Shown: positions 17,230 through 27,777, numbered from the stretch's first letter. The stretch: DNA of 64,000 bases from Parvibaculum indicum (GCF_011762095.1 NZ_JAASQO010000004.1:124001-188000); one strand, 5' to 3'. Program-made: numbers and translations. Notes: generated from the letters alone by a model not told the origin.

Positions 17230-17580
17230 TTACTCCGGCTCTTCGTTGACATGGGCGACCATGTCGCGAATGACATGGGCGACCATGTCGCGAATGACAT
17301 GGGCGACATGGGCATCATGGATCGAATAGAAGATCTGCTTGCCGCGCCTGTCTGCGCTGACGAGGCGGGCTGCCCGCAGGAGCCTCAAATGATGACTCAC
17401 CAGCGACAGCGAAAGGCCGAGCCGGCTCGCGATCTCGCCCACGGAGCGCGGCTCGCCCAGCGTTTCCAGCACGATGCGCAAGCGGCTGGGGTCGCCGAGC
17501 AGGCGGAACATTTCCGCCAGTTCGATCGCCCGGTCGTCGTCGAGCGGGGGCAGGCTTTCCGTGTCGGGGCAGATCGCCAT
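17230..17580 (-). CDS. ArsR/SmtB-family metal sensor repressor with duplicated sensing helix
   Basis: A 116-residue winged-helix repressor. The recognition region is SVGEIASRLGLSLSLVSHHLRLLRAARLV. The C-terminal helix contains Asp89, His91 and His102 at the same spacing as the SmtB/CzrA alpha5 zinc ligands (0, +2, +13). The fourth ligand expected at +16 is Arg105. A Glu with the right local context (HVNE) appears at 113, pushed out by an exact 8-residue duplication of AHVIRDMV. It controls its own operon with the CDF exporter through a palindrome overlapping its promoter. ATG 17580. Confidence 0.9.
   Translation of the reverse strand: MAICPDTESLPPLDDDRAIELAEMFRLLGDPSRLRIVLETLGEPRSVGEIASRLGLSLSLVSHHLRLLRAARLVSADRRGKQIFYSIHDAHVAHVIRDMVAHVIRDMVAHVNEEPE
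17247..17307. repeat. 24-bp tandem repeat inside the ArsR gene
   Basis: Two identical 24-bp units at 17247-17270 and 17271-17294, then a 13-bp partial third copy (17295-17307). The period is a multiple of three, so the reading frame is kept and eight residues are added to the sensing helix. Confidence 0.95.
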
Positions 17581-17596
17581 GTTTCGGACCTAACAA

Positions 17597-17639
17597 TTGA
17601 ACATATGTTCAAGTGTAGTCAGTTGGGGCGATCCGTCAA
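17597..17639 (-). promoter_or_regulatory. ArsR/SmtB-type operator and promoter of the arsR-CDF operon
   Basis: TTGAACATATGTTCAA (17597-17612) is a perfect 16-bp palindrome of the SmtB/CzrA operator type. On the minus strand a promoter TTGACG (17639-17634), 16-bp spacer, TACACT (17617-17612) abuts it, so bound repressor would cover the start of transcription. It is 17 bp upstream of the arsR ATG. Confidence 0.85.
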
Positions 17640-17714
17640 GTCCCGGCGGCGGGGAGTTCCGAACCTCTTCCGCCCGTGCTAAAGCGCGGGGAAACAGATG
17701 AGAGGGAATCGCTC

Positions 17715-18914
17715 ATGCGCATCGGTACGCCGCTTTCGCCTTCGGCCACTCGCGTCATGCTTCTGGGCTCGGGGGAGCTCGGCAAGGAAGTCGCCATCGA
17801 GCTTCAGCGCTATGGGGCGGAAGTGATCGCCGTGGATCGGTACGAGAATGCACCCGCCATGCAGGTGGCGCATCGTTCTCATGCGATCGCGATGACGGAT
17901 GGCGCGGCGCTCAAGGCGCTGGTGGAAAAGGAGCGGCCGCATCTCATCGTGCCGGAGATCGAGGCCATTGCGACCGACATGCTGGCCGAGATCGAAGCGG
18001 AGGGGCTTGCGGAAGTCATTCCCACGGCACGCGCGACGCAGCTCACCATGAACCGCGAAGGCATCCGCCGTCTCGCCGCCGAGGAGCTGGGGCTGGCGAC
18101 CTCGCCCTATGCTTTTGCCTCCAATGTGGATGAATTGCGCGCCGCTATCGAGGGCGACATCGGGTTTCCGTGCTTCGTGAAGCCGGTCATGTCGTCCTCG
18201 GGCAAGGGGCAGAGCCTGCTCGAGGGCCCCGGCGACATCGGGCCGGCATGGGAGAAGGCGATGCAGGGCGGGCGCGTGGAAGCGCCGCGCATCATCGTCG
18301 AGGGGCTCGTCGATTTCGATTTCGAGATCACGCTGCTTACCGTTCGGGCGGTCGGCGCCTCGGGCGAGGTCGAGACCTCTTTCTGCGCGCCGGTCGGCCA
18401 TCGTCAGGTCAGCGGGGATTATGTGGAAAGCTGGCAGCCCCAGGCGATGAGCGAGGCGGCGGCGCAATCGGCGCGCGACATCGCCGGGCGCGTCACCGCC
18501 GCGCTGGGCGGGCGGGGAATTTTCGGCGTCGAATTGTTCGTGAAGGGCGACAAGGTCTGGTTCTCCGAGGTCAGCCCGCGCCCGCACGATACCGGGCTGG
18601 TGACGCTGGCCACCCAGTATCAGAGCGAGTTCGCGCTCCATGCCCGCGCCATTCTCGGTCTGCCGGTTTCGGTGGAGACGATTTCGCCCGGTGCCAGCGC
18701 CGTCATCTATGGCGGCATGGATGAGAAAGGCATTGCCTTCGCCAATCTCGACAAGGCTCTTGCTGTATCTCACTCGGAGCTTCGGCTTTTTGGCAAACCT
18801 GAAGCCTATATCAAGCGCCGGATGGGCGTTGCGCTGGCCCGGGGGCAGGATACGGACGAGGCCCGAAAGCGGGCCCGGCAAGTCGCCGACGCCGTTTCCC
18901 CCGTAAAACCATAA
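17715..18914 (+). CDS. purT: Formate-dependent phosphoribosylglycinamide formyltransferase
   Basis: A 399-residue ATP-grasp enzyme that formylates GAR using formate and ATP in purine synthesis, an alternative to folate-dependent PurN. Visible features are the N-terminal [26 protein letters not shown] domain, the ATP-grasp loop [14 protein letters not shown], the [17 protein letters not shown] segment, and the metal-binding [24 protein letters not shown]. The length is typical. ATG 17715 follows AGAGGGA. Confidence 0.96.
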   Translation: MRIGTPLSPSATRVMLLGSGELGKEVAIELQRYGAEVIAVDRYENAPAMQVAHRSHAIAMTDGAALKALVEKERPHLIVPEIEAIATDMLAEIEAEGLAEVIPTARATQLTMNREGIRRLAAEELGLATSPYAFASNVDELRAAIEGDIGFPCFVKPVMSSSGKGQSLLEGPGDIGPAWEKAMQGGRVEAPRIIVEGLVDFDFEITLLTVRAVGASGEVETSFCAPVGHRQVSGDYVESWQPQAMSEAAAQSARDIAGRVTAALGGRGIFGVELFVKGDKVWFSEVSPRPHDTGLVTLATQYQSEFALHARAILGLPVSVETISPGASAVIYGGMDEKGIAFANLDKALAVSHSELRLFGKPEAYIKRRMGVALARGQDTDEARKRARQVADAVSPVKP

Positions 18915-19031
18915 TCAACTCAATAGGTTAGTTCTTCTGCAAATCCGCATAGGCTTTTTTGCAAAACGCCCTTTCTCTTGCTGAAACGCAAGCGTAGTTT
19001 TGCCTCAAAGCAAATGTGGAGCCGACAGGCC

Positions 19032-19994
19032 ATGAACTGGGACGATCTGCGTTTCTTTCTCGCCGTCGCCGCGGCAGGCAGCCTTTCCGGCGCGGCCCAG
19101 CAACTGGGCGTGAACACCACCACGGTGCTGCGCCGCGTGGCGTCGCTGGAAGACGACCTGAATGCCCGTCTTTTCGAGCGTGAGCGCACGGGATATCGGC
19201 TGACTCCCGCGGGCGAGAAGCTCGCCGAAGCGCTGGAGCCGGTGGACCGGCGGCTGGCGGCATTGCCACGCGATTTCGAGGCGAACCGCGAGGGATCCGG
19301 CGGCGAAGGGACGGTCCGGCTTGCCGCGGGTGAGGTGCTCGCCGCGGAACTCCTTGCGCCGGCATTCGGTGATTTCCGCCGGTCTCACCCCGGTATCGAG
19401 ATCGAGATCGTCGGCGATCCGAGGCTGGCGATGGCCGGATCGGCGCCGCGCGTGGGCAATCCGCTGAAGGACGTGGATGTCGCGCTCAGGCTCGCCCGCC
19501 CGACCCAAGGCGATATGCTGATGCGCAAGGCGGGGGAGCTTTCCTACGGTCTTTATGCCTCGTCGGCTTATCTGGAGGCGCATGGATGGCCGACGCAAAT
19601 GGGCGATATGGGCCGTCATGACCTGATCGGGTTTCCGCGCGCCGAATTGCCGCTCGGGCCGGTCTGGTGGCTGTCGCGGGCGGAAAAAACGGCGAGCGTC
19701 GTATTGCGGGCAAGCAGTGTGGCGGTGCGGGCGGAAGCGGCACGTCAGGGGGCGGGGCTTGCGGCGCTGCCATGCGTCAGCGCCGATCGGGACGAGCGTC
19801 TGACGCGCGTCTTCGGGCCGGATGCGCTGGGTCATCTGGAGATCTGGCTGATGACGCGAAACGACCTCGCACAGCTCGCTCATGTGCGGGCTGTTATGGA
19901 GTTTCTCATCGAGACGTTGAAGAATGCGCGCGGTGCATTGGAAGGGCAGTCGGTCAAGGTGGTGGAACTGGAGGATGCGGGTCGGCCACGCTGA
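19032..19994 (+). CDS. LysR-family transcriptional regulator
   Basis: A 320-residue regulator with an N-terminal winged helix (MNWDDLRFFLAVAAAGSLSG, then AAQQLGVNTTTVLRRVASLE) and a periplasmic-binding-protein-like effector domain from about residue 90. The HTH is typical of the LysR subgroup that begins with MNWDDLR. Upstream is the end of purT and downstream is the leuA leader. Its targets cannot be told from context because no divergent partner gene exists. ATG 19032 is the canonical start of this subgroup. Confidence 0.92.
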   Translation: MNWDDLRFFLAVAAAGSLSGAAQQLGVNTTTVLRRVASLEDDLNARLFERERTGYRLTPAGEKLAEALEPVDRRLAALPRDFEANREGSGGEGTVRLAAGEVLAAELLAPAFGDFRRSHPGIEIEIVGDPRLAMAGSAPRVGNPLKDVDVALRLARPTQGDMLMRKAGELSYGLYASSAYLEAHGWPTQMGDMGRHDLIGFPRAELPLGPVWWLSRAEKTASVVLRASSVAVRAEAARQGAGLAALPCVSADRDERLTRVFGPDALGHLEIWLMTRNDLAQLAHVRAVMEFLIETLKNARGALEGQSVKVVELEDAGRPR

Positions 19995-20198
19995 TCCCAA
20001 GCCCTTGAAAATGCGTTCAAAACGGGGCTCACCATTGATATTCCGGGCTGTTTCAGCGTAAAAACAGAGCTTGGGTCGGTGCCGGAATCAATTGTTTCTT
20101 GTTTAGCGGGAATTAGTCGGTTGGCGCTAGGCTGACTCACCGAAACGGCGCTGGCGCTGCCTCAGTTTTGTCTCAAAACCGGCACAAACTGTAGGCTC

Positions 20199-20316
20199 AT
20201 GGGGGTTCTCTCCTGAAACCTTCTGCGAGCGGGAAACCCTCCGCGCGAATCCGTGCGGAGATCCCTCAGTTGCCGCGGGCGTAACGAACAGCCGCTTCGT
20301 GACGGAGCGCCGTCAC
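20199..20316 (+). promoter_or_regulatory. Structured leader of leuA (putative attenuator)
   Basis: The 372-bp gap between the LysR gene and leuA holds a 5-codon ORF ATG GGG GTT CTC TCC TGA (20199-20216; Met-Gly-Val-Leu-Ser). It is followed by a 9-bp hairpin (20239-20247 with 20252-20260, loop AATC) and a 7-bp hairpin GTGACGG/CCGTCAC (20299-20316). No T-run follows, so translational control or Rho-dependent attenuation is more likely than intrinsic termination. Nothing else was found in this gap. Confidence 0.4.
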
Positions 20317-20366
20317 GCCGACAACATGGCGCCGGCAGGGAAGGCCGCAGAAAGGACCCGGGAGAA

Positions 20367-21971
20367 ATGGGTAACCGGACGGAAGACATGGCAGGCAAGG
20401 ACACCGGTTCGACGGAAAGCAACCGTGTGCTGATTTTCGATACCACGCTGCGCGACGGAGAGCAGTCTCCCGGCGCGTCGATGACGCTTGACGAAAAACT
20501 CCAGATCGCCGAACTGCTCGACGATATGGGCGTGGATGTCATCGAGGCGGGATTTCCTATCGCTTCCAACGGCGATTTCGAATCCGTGCGCGAGGTTACG
20601 CGCGTCGTGAAGAACGCCGTCGTTTGCGGCCTGGCGCGCGCAGGCGCGAAAGACATCGAGCGCGCGGCGGAAGCGCTGCGCGGTGCAAAACGCGGGCGTA
20701 TCCATACCTTTCTTTCCACCAGCCCCGTCCATATGAAGCACAAGCTGCAGATGGAGCCCGAGCAGGTTCTGGAGGCGGTTGTCTCCAGCGTCACCCATGC
20801 GCGCAATCTGGTGGATAACGTCGAATGGTCGCCGGAAGATGCGACGCGCACGGATCATGATTTCCTTTGCCGCTGCGTCGAGGCCGCGATCAAGGCCGGG
20901 GCGACCACCATCAACATTCCCGATACGGTGGGCTATTCCGTGCCGGCGGAATATGGCGCGCTGATCGCCATGCTGCGCGAGCGCGTGCCGAATATCGACG
21001 GGGCAGTGATCTCCACCCATTGCCATAACGATCTGGGCCTGGCGGTCGCAAATTCGCTGGCGGGCGTTGCCAATGGCGCGCGGCAGGTGGAATGCACCGT
21101 CAACGGGATCGGCGAGCGTGCGGGCAATGCGGCGCTGGAGGAAATCGTGATGGCGCTCAAGGTGCGCCAGGACGCGATGCCCTATGAAACCGGTATCGAT
21201 ACGACGGTGATCGCGCGGGCCTCCCGGCTCGTGGCGGCCGTTACGGCGTTTCCCGTCCAGTACAACAAGGCCATTGTGGGGCAGAATGCCTTCGCGCATG
21301 AAAGCGGCATTCATCAGGATGGCATGCTGAAAAACAATCAGACCTACGAGATCATGACGCCGGAAAGTGTCGGCATCACGAAATCGTCTCTGGTCATGGG
21401 TAAGCATTCCGGCCGTCACGCCTTTCGCGAGAAGCTCAGGGAGCTGGGCTACGAGCTGGGTCAGAATGCGATGGAGGATGCCTTTACGCGCTTCAAGGAC
21501 CTTGCCGACAAGAAGAAACTTGTTTTCGACGACGATATCGTTGCGCTGGTCGATGATGAAGTGGCGCGCGGCAGCGAAAAGATCCGTTTCGTCTCCCTGC
21601 GTGTGATCGCCGGGTCGACGGGGCCGCAGGAAGCGACGCTGGAGCTCGATGTCGAAGGTGCGCGCAAATCGGTGACCGCCACCGGATCCGGGCCGGTGGA
21701 TGCGACCTTCAACGCGATCAAGGAACTGGTGCCGCATGATGCGAGCCTGCTTCTCTATCAGGTCCATGCTGTGACCGAGGGAACGGACGCTCAGGCGGAA
21801 GTGAGTGTGAGACTGGACGAGGCGGGCAGAACGGCGACGGGCCGGGGCGCGGATACCGACACGCTGGTCGCTTCGGCAAGGGCTTATGTCAGTGCCCTGA
21901 ATAAACTGCTGGTGAAGCGCCAGCGACATGCGCCCGGTGCGGAACGGGCCGTCTCGGCTGCGTCTGAGTGA
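20367..21971 (+). CDS. leuA: 2-isopropylmalate synthase
   Basis: A 534-residue enzyme for the first committed step of leucine synthesis, condensing 2-ketoisovalerate with acetyl-CoA. The TIM-barrel domain shows RDGEQSPGASM (metal and substrate binding) and STHCHNDLGLAVANSLAG (His-x-His metal ligands). The C-terminal LeuA dimer domain for leucine feedback begins after KKKLVFDDDIVALVDDE. ATG 20367 follows GGGAGAA. The pathway partners ilvI-N-C lie 8 kb upstream, and leuA has its own structured leader. Confidence 0.96.
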   Translation: MGNRTEDMAGKDTGSTESNRVLIFDTTLRDGEQSPGASMTLDEKLQIAELLDDMGVDVIEAGFPIASNGDFESVREVTRVVKNAVVCGLARAGAKDIERAAEALRGAKRGRIHTFLSTSPVHMKHKLQMEPEQVLEAVVSSVTHARNLVDNVEWSPEDATRTDHDFLCRCVEAAIKAGATTINIPDTVGYSVPAEYGALIAMLRERVPNIDGAVISTHCHNDLGLAVANSLAGVANGARQVECTVNGIGERAGNAALEEIVMALKVRQDAMPYETGIDTTVIARASRLVAAVTAFPVQYNKAIVGQNAFAHESGIHQDGMLKNNQTYEIMTPESVGITKSSLVMGKHSGRHAFREKLRELGYELGQNAMEDAFTRFKDLADKKKLVFDDDIVALVDDEVARGSEKIRFVSLRVIAGSTGPQEATLELDVEGARKSVTATGSGPVDATFNAIKELVPHDASLLLYQVHAVTEGTDAQAEVSVRLDEAGRTATGRGADTDTLVASARAYVSALNKLLVKRQRHAPGAERAVSAASE

Positions 21972-22038
21972 GGGTGGGCGTCGGAGCGAAGACGCGCAAA
22001 GGAAACACGGCCATGACACATGGCGAATTTGAACTTGA

Positions 22039-23139
<1,101 letters not shown>

Positions 23140-23260
23140 AGGAGGCGGCGCCTCGCCATGAGCGCGTCCGGTCCTTGCTGGGTTTGGTATTTCTCGTATG
23201 GGGACGCCGGGAGCGTTCCGTTTCGGGGCGGGGCATGGTGCCAGGGGGCAGGCAGGCGTA

Positions 23261-24190
23261 ATGGATCCGAACAGGACATCGCAGCCTTTTCGTGAGTTTT
23301 CGCACAGGCTGTCCCTGATCTTCATGATCACGCTGGCGGCGGCGCTTCTGCTGCTGGGCCGGGCGGAGACCTATGTCTTCGACCGGGCGCGCCAGACGGT
23401 GACCGACCTTGCCGCGCCGTTGCTGGAGGTCGCCTCGCGGCCGGTCGCGGCAACGCGGCGGCTGATCCAGCGCACCGATGAATATGCCTATGTCTTCGAC
23501 GAGAACGAGCGGTTGCGTGCGGAGAACCAGCGTCTTCAGGCGTGGCGCGAGAAGGCGCTCAAGCTGGAAGCGCGTCTCGCCCGCTATGAGGCGCTTCTGA
23601 GCGTCCAGCTCGATCCCAGCATCAAATATGTGAGCGGCCGCGTGGTCAGCGACAATGGCGGTCCCTTCGTCGATACCGTGCTCGTCAATGTGGGCGGGGA
23701 TCAGGGGGCGAAGAGCGGCCAGGCGGTGATCGACGGCAATGGCCTTGTGGGGCGCGTCGTGGCGACGGGGCCCCATGCCAGCCGTGTGCTGCTTCTTACC
23801 GATCTCAACAGCCGCGTGCCGGTGGCCATCGAGCCGTCGCACTACAAGGCGGTGCTGGCCGGCGACAACACCAAATGGCCGAAACTCGAATATCTCGCCG
23901 TGAGCGGCGCGGTGGCGCCGGGCGACCGTGTAGTGACGTCGGGCGATGGCGGTCTCATGCCGGCGGGGCTGCCTGTGGGTGTCGTCATCCAGACCAGCGA
24001 GGGCGATCTGCGCGTCCAGATGTTCTCCGACCGTGACAGGCTCGATTTCGTGCGTGTGCTTCAGTACCAGTTTCCCGGCAAGGTGAAGCGGCAGGATCCG
24101 CCGGAGGGGCTGAAGGATGAGCCCGAGCCGGTTGCGAGCGCTGCGGCCGCCGGCGGTAATGCATCCGGCAGTAGCGGGCAGGGGGAGTAG
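23261..24190 (+). CDS. mreC: Rod shape-determining protein MreC
   Basis: A 309-residue inner-membrane protein with a short cytoplasmic N-terminus, one transmembrane helix (about 20-37), a periplasmic coiled coil (DENERLRAENQRLQAWREKALKLEARLARYEAL) and the tandem beta-barrel MreC domain. The C-terminal tail is Pro/Glu/Gly/Ser-rich. It activates PBP2/RodA through direct contact. ATG 23261 (MDPNRTS) is chosen; an upstream in-frame start at 23198 lacks an RBS. It is 4 bp before mreD. Confidence 0.94.
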   Translation: MDPNRTSQPFREFSHRLSLIFMITLAAALLLLGRAETYVFDRARQTVTDLAAPLLEVASRPVAATRRLIQRTDEYAYVFDENERLRAENQRLQAWREKALKLEARLARYEALLSVQLDPSIKYVSGRVVSDNGGPFVDTVLVNVGGDQGAKSGQAVIDGNGLVGRVVATGPHASRVLLLTDLNSRVPVAIEPSHYKAVLAGDNTKWPKLEYLAVSGAVAPGDRVVTSGDGGLMPAGLPVGVVIQTSEGDLRVQMFSDRDRLDFVRVLQYQFPGKVKRQDPPEGLKDEPEPVASAAAAGGNASGSSGQGE

Positions 24191-24194
24191 GGCG

Positions 24195-24728
24195 ATGGCG
24201 CGGCTCGACCCCTATACGCCGACACCGGCCGCCCGCGCGGGCCGTATCGTGATGACGGTGGTGCCTTTCGCCGTGGCGCTGGTGCTTGTCTTCCTGTCTT
24301 TCCTGCCGATCGGGCGCATTTTCGGATCGTCCGTCATGCCGGCCTTCGCCTTTATCGCGATCTACTACTGGGCTGTGGCGCGGCCGGAACTGCTGCCGCC
24401 CATGGCGGTGTTTGCGATCGGGCTGATCTTCGATCTTCTCTCAGCCGGTCCGATCGGGCTCTGGGCTTTCGTCTATCTGTTCGCCTATGCGCTGACGGTG
24501 ACGCAGCGATTCTTCCTCATCAACGCACCGTTCTCCGTTTTCTGGATCGGTTTCGGCGCGGTAGCGGGCATTGCGGGACTGGTGGCCTGGGCGGCGGCAT
24601 CGCTCTTCTTCGGGCAGGCGCTCGCCATTAGCCCTATACTCTGGCACATGGGCATGACCGTCGCGCTGTTTCCGCTGGTGGCGGTCGTGCTGACGCGCAT
24701 TCAGGCGCGCGTCCTGCCGGGAACGTGA
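24195..24728 (+). CDS. mreD: Rod shape-determining protein MreD
   Basis: A 177-residue polytopic membrane protein with five or six predicted helices, typical of MreD, an S-component-like subunit of the elongasome. Characteristic segments are YYWAVARPELLPP and FDLLSAGPIGLWA. The start is ATG 24195, 4 bp after the mreC stop, and the mrdA ATG is 11 bp downstream. Confidence 0.93.
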   Translation: MARLDPYTPTPAARAGRIVMTVVPFAVALVLVFLSFLPIGRIFGSSVMPAFAFIAIYYWAVARPELLPPMAVFAIGLIFDLLSAGPIGLWAFVYLFAYALTVTQRFFLINAPFSVFWIGFGAVAGIAGLVAWAAASLFFGQALAISPILWHMGMTVALFPLVAVVLTRIQARVLPGT

Positions 24729-24739
24729 GGAGGCGGTCA

Positions 24740-26626
24740 ATGCAGTTCGATAATCGCGACAACTCACGCTACCAGACCTTTACCCGCCGCGCGGCGCTGC
24801 TGGGCGGGGCGCAGGCGCTTGCTTTCGCCACGCTGGCGGGCCGCATGTATTACCTTCAGGTGCTGAAGTCCGACGAGTACAGGATGCTCGCGGATGAAAA
24901 CCGCATCAATGTTCGCCTCCTTGCGCCGCTGCGCGGCAAGATCGTCGACCGGTTCGGCCGCGTACTCGCTTCCAACAGGCAGAACTACCGCGCGGTGATG
25001 ATCCCCGAGCAGACCGACAATATCGAGGAGACGCTGGACCGGCTTTCCCGCATCGTCGAGATCACCGATTACGACCGCAAGAAAATCATGCGCGACGTGA
25101 AGCGGTCGCCGCGCTTCCTGCCGATCACCGTGGCGGAGGACCTGAGCTGGGACCAGTTCGCGCGCGTGAACGTCAACGAGCCGGACCTGCCAGGCGTGCA
25201 GCCCGATGTCGGCGAGACGCGTCACTATCCTTACGGCGAGGATCTCGCCCATGTGGTGGGGTATGTCTCTGCCGTGTCGGAAAAGGAGCTCAAGGCCGCG
25301 GGCAAGGACGAGCCCATCCTGCGTCTGCCGGGTTTTCGCACGGGCAAGCAGGGCATCGAGAAGACCTTCGACAAGGAACTGCGCGGTGTACCGGGCTCGA
25401 GCCATGTCGAGGTGAATGCCTATGGCCGCGTGATCCGCGAACTCAGCAAGGATCCCGGCCAGCCGGGCAAGGAGATCGTGCTGACGCTGGACATGGATAT
25501 TCAGGAGTTCGCCTGGAACCGCATGAAGGACGAGTCGGCAAGCGCCGTGGTGATGGATATTCATTCCGGCGATGTGCTGTCTTTCGTTTCGACGCCGGCT
25601 TTCGACAGCAACAAGTTCAATATGGGCTACAGCACGGCGGACTACAAAGCCCTGCTGGACAACATCCATCTGCCGCTCGTCAACAAGGCGCTGGCGGGGC
25701 TTTACCCGCCCGGGTCGACCTTCAAGCCCATCGTGGCGATGGCCGCCGTCGATGCGGGTATCGATCCGAAGGAAACCGTCTACTGCCCCGGCTATTACAG
25801 GTTGGGCGACAGTCTCTTCCATTGCTGGCGGCATGGCGGCCACGGCAACATGAACATGCATGACGCCATCAAGCACAGCTGTGACGTCTATTTCTACGAA
25901 ATCGCCAAGCGTATCGGTATCGAGAAGATCGCCGAGATGGCGACGCGCTTCGGTCTCGGTCAGACCTATGATTTCGACATTCCCGGCGCGCGGGAAGGGC
26001 TCGTGCCGACGCCGGGATGGAAACGCGCCATCAAGGGCGAGAGCTGGCATCAGGGCGAAACGCTTATTACCGGCATCGGACAGGGCTATCTGCTGACCTC
26101 GCCGCTGCAACTTGCCGTCATGACGGCGCGTCTTGCCAATGGCGGCATGGCCGTGGTGCCGCGTATCACGCGCGCGGTGGGCGGCGAGATCATTCACCCT
26201 GCCGAGGCGGCGAAGATCGACGTCGATCCCAAGGGCCTCGGGATCGCGCAGGGCGGCATGGACGGCGTGATGAACGAAATCGGCGGTACCGCCTGGCGTT
26301 CGCGCATTCCCGAGAAGGGAATGCATATGGCTGGCAAGACGGGAACGGCCCAGGTGCGCCGCATCAGCCGGGCGGAACGCGCCAGCGGCGTACTGAAGAA
26401 CGAGGACCTTCTGTGGAAGCAGCGCGACCATGCGCTCTTCATCTGCTTTGCGCCGGTGCATGCGCCGAAATACGCCATGGCCGTGGTGGTGGAACATGGC
26501 GGATCGGGGTCGGGCGTCGCTGCGCCGATCGCGCATGACATCATGTATGAAGTGCTGAAGCGCGATCCGACGCAGCGCCAGGCCTATATGCCGTCCGAGG
26601 CGGATCCGAACCGGGGGAGGGGCTGA
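24740..26626 (+). CDS. mrdA: Penicillin-binding protein 2 (elongasome transpeptidase)
   Basis: A 628-residue class B PBP that crosslinks lateral wall peptidoglycan together with RodA. It has an N-terminal transmembrane helix, a pedestal domain (LLAPLRGKIVDRFGRVLASN), and a transpeptidase domain with SxxK in PPGSTFKPI, the second motif SCD in IKHSCDVYFYE, and KTGT in MAGKTGTAQV. ATG 24740 follows GAGGAGG. The stop overlaps the rodA start as TGATG, implying coupled translation of the two partner enzymes. Confidence 0.96.
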   Translation: MQFDNRDNSRYQTFTRRAALLGGAQALAFATLAGRMYYLQVLKSDEYRMLADENRINVRLLAPLRGKIVDRFGRVLASNRQNYRAVMIPEQTDNIEETLDRLSRIVEITDYDRKKIMRDVKRSPRFLPITVAEDLSWDQFARVNVNEPDLPGVQPDVGETRHYPYGEDLAHVVGYVSAVSEKELKAAGKDEPILRLPGFRTGKQGIEKTFDKELRGVPGSSHVEVNAYGRVIRELSKDPGQPGKEIVLTLDMDIQEFAWNRMKDESASAVVMDIHSGDVLSFVSTPAFDSNKFNMGYSTADYKALLDNIHLPLVNKALAGLYPPGSTFKPIVAMAAVDAGIDPKETVYCPGYYRLGDSLFHCWRHGGHGNMNMHDAIKHSCDVYFYEIAKRIGIEKIAEMATRFGLGQTYDFDIPGAREGLVPTPGWKRAIKGESWHQGETLITGIGQGYLLTSPLQLAVMTARLANGGMAVVPRITRAVGGEIIHPAEAAKIDVDPKGLGIAQGGMDGVMNEIGGTAWRSRIPEKGMHMAGKTGTAQVRRISRAERASGVLKNEDLLWKQRDHALFICFAPVHAPKYAMAVVVEHGGSGSGVAAPIAHDIMYEVLKRDPTQRQAYMPSEADPNRGRG

Positions 26627-27777
26627 TGGTCGATTTCAGCCGCTTCACCAGCGGGCGCGACATGCGCATCGGCGAAAAGCTGATCGAGTTCAACTGGGGC
26701 TTCCTGCTGCTGGTCACGCTCATCGCCTGTATGGGCTTTGCCATGCTATATTCGGTGGCCGATGGCAGCCTGTCGCCCTGGGCTTTTCGGCAGATGATCC
26801 GCTTTGCGGTGGGTGCGGGCATCATGATCATCGCCGCGATGATCGATATTCGTACCTGGATGCGTTTTGCCTATCCGCTTTATGCCGTCACCTTCCTGAT
26901 GCTGGTGGCGGTGGAGTTTATCGGCCTGCGGGGAATGGGCGCGCAGCGATGGCTCGATCTGGGCTTCATTCAGATACAGCCGTCCGAACTGATGAAGATT
27001 ACCCTGCTGCTCGCGCTGGCGCGCTACTTCCACGGGCTGACGCTCGAAGAGGTTTCCATGCCGCGCCATGTGGTGATCCCGGTTCTCATGATCGGGTTGC
27101 CGATGGGGCTTGTGGTCATCCAGCCCGACCTCGGCACGGCGCTGCTCCTTGGCGCAGGCGGCGCGGTGCTGTTTTTCGCCGCGGGGCTTCGTTGGCGTTA
27201 TTTCATCATCACGGGTGCCTCGGCGCTTGCCGCTATCCCCGTGGTCTGGAGCCGGCTGCACGATTATCAGAAGAACCGCGTCTTCACCTTTCTCGACCCC
27301 GAGCGCGATCCGCTTGGCGCGGGCTATCACATTCTCCAGTCCAAGATTGCGCTTGGCGCGGGCGGGCTTTTCGGCAAGGGCTTCATGGAGGGCACGCAGA
27401 GCCATCTGAACTTCCTGCCGGAAAAGCATACCGACTTCATCTTCACCATGCTGGGCGAGGAGCTGGGGCTCGCGGGCGGCATCGCGCTGCTGGGGCTTTA
27501 TTTCCTGGTGCTGGCCTTTTCGTTCAATGTGGCGCTTCAGTGCCGTAACCAGTTCGGGCGGCTGCTCGCGATCGGCGTAGCGGTGAATTTCTTCTTCTAC
27601 ATCTTCATCAATGTGGCGATGGTGATGGGCCTGCTGCCGGTGGTGGGCGTACCGCTACCGCTCGTTTCCTATGGCGGCACGGCCATGCTCTCGCTCATGT
27701 TCGCTTTCGGCCTGATGATGAGCGTCTATATCCACCGGAACGTGGAAATCAGCCGGGGGCCGACCGCTTTCTGGTGA
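26626..27777 (+). CDS. rodA: Peptidoglycan glycosyltransferase RodA
   Basis: A 383-residue SEDS-family polymerase with about ten transmembrane helices, which builds glycan strands from lipid II for PBP2. SEDS signatures include GAQRWLDLGFIQIQPSELMKI, IQPDLGTALLLG, the catalytic loop around FLPEKHTDFIFTMLGEELG, and VPLPLVSYGGTAML. It is the last gene of the elongasome operon. Confidence 0.96.
   Translation: MVDFSRFTSGRDMRIGEKLIEFNWGFLLLVTLIACMGFAMLYSVADGSLSPWAFRQMIRFAVGAGIMIIAAMIDIRTWMRFAYPLYAVTFLMLVAVEFIGLRGMGAQRWLDLGFIQIQPSELMKITLLLALARYFHGLTLEEVSMPRHVVIPVLMIGLPMGLVVIQPDLGTALLLGAGGAVLFFAAGLRWRYFIITGASALAAIPVVWSRLHDYQKNRVFTFLDPERDPLGAGYHILQSKIALGAGGLFGKGFMEGTQSHLNFLPEKHTDFIFTMLGEELGLAGGIALLGLYFLVLAFSFNVALQCRNQFGRLLAIGVAVNFFFYIFINVAMVMGLLPVVGVPLPLVSYGGTAMLSLMFAFGLMMSVYIHRNVEISRGPTAFW

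Noticed and set aside
16306-17682. Plus-strand open frame of 458 codons opposite the CDF and ArsR genes
   Set aside because: Shadow of the minus-strand genes; rich in Asp, His and Gly with no recognisable domain.
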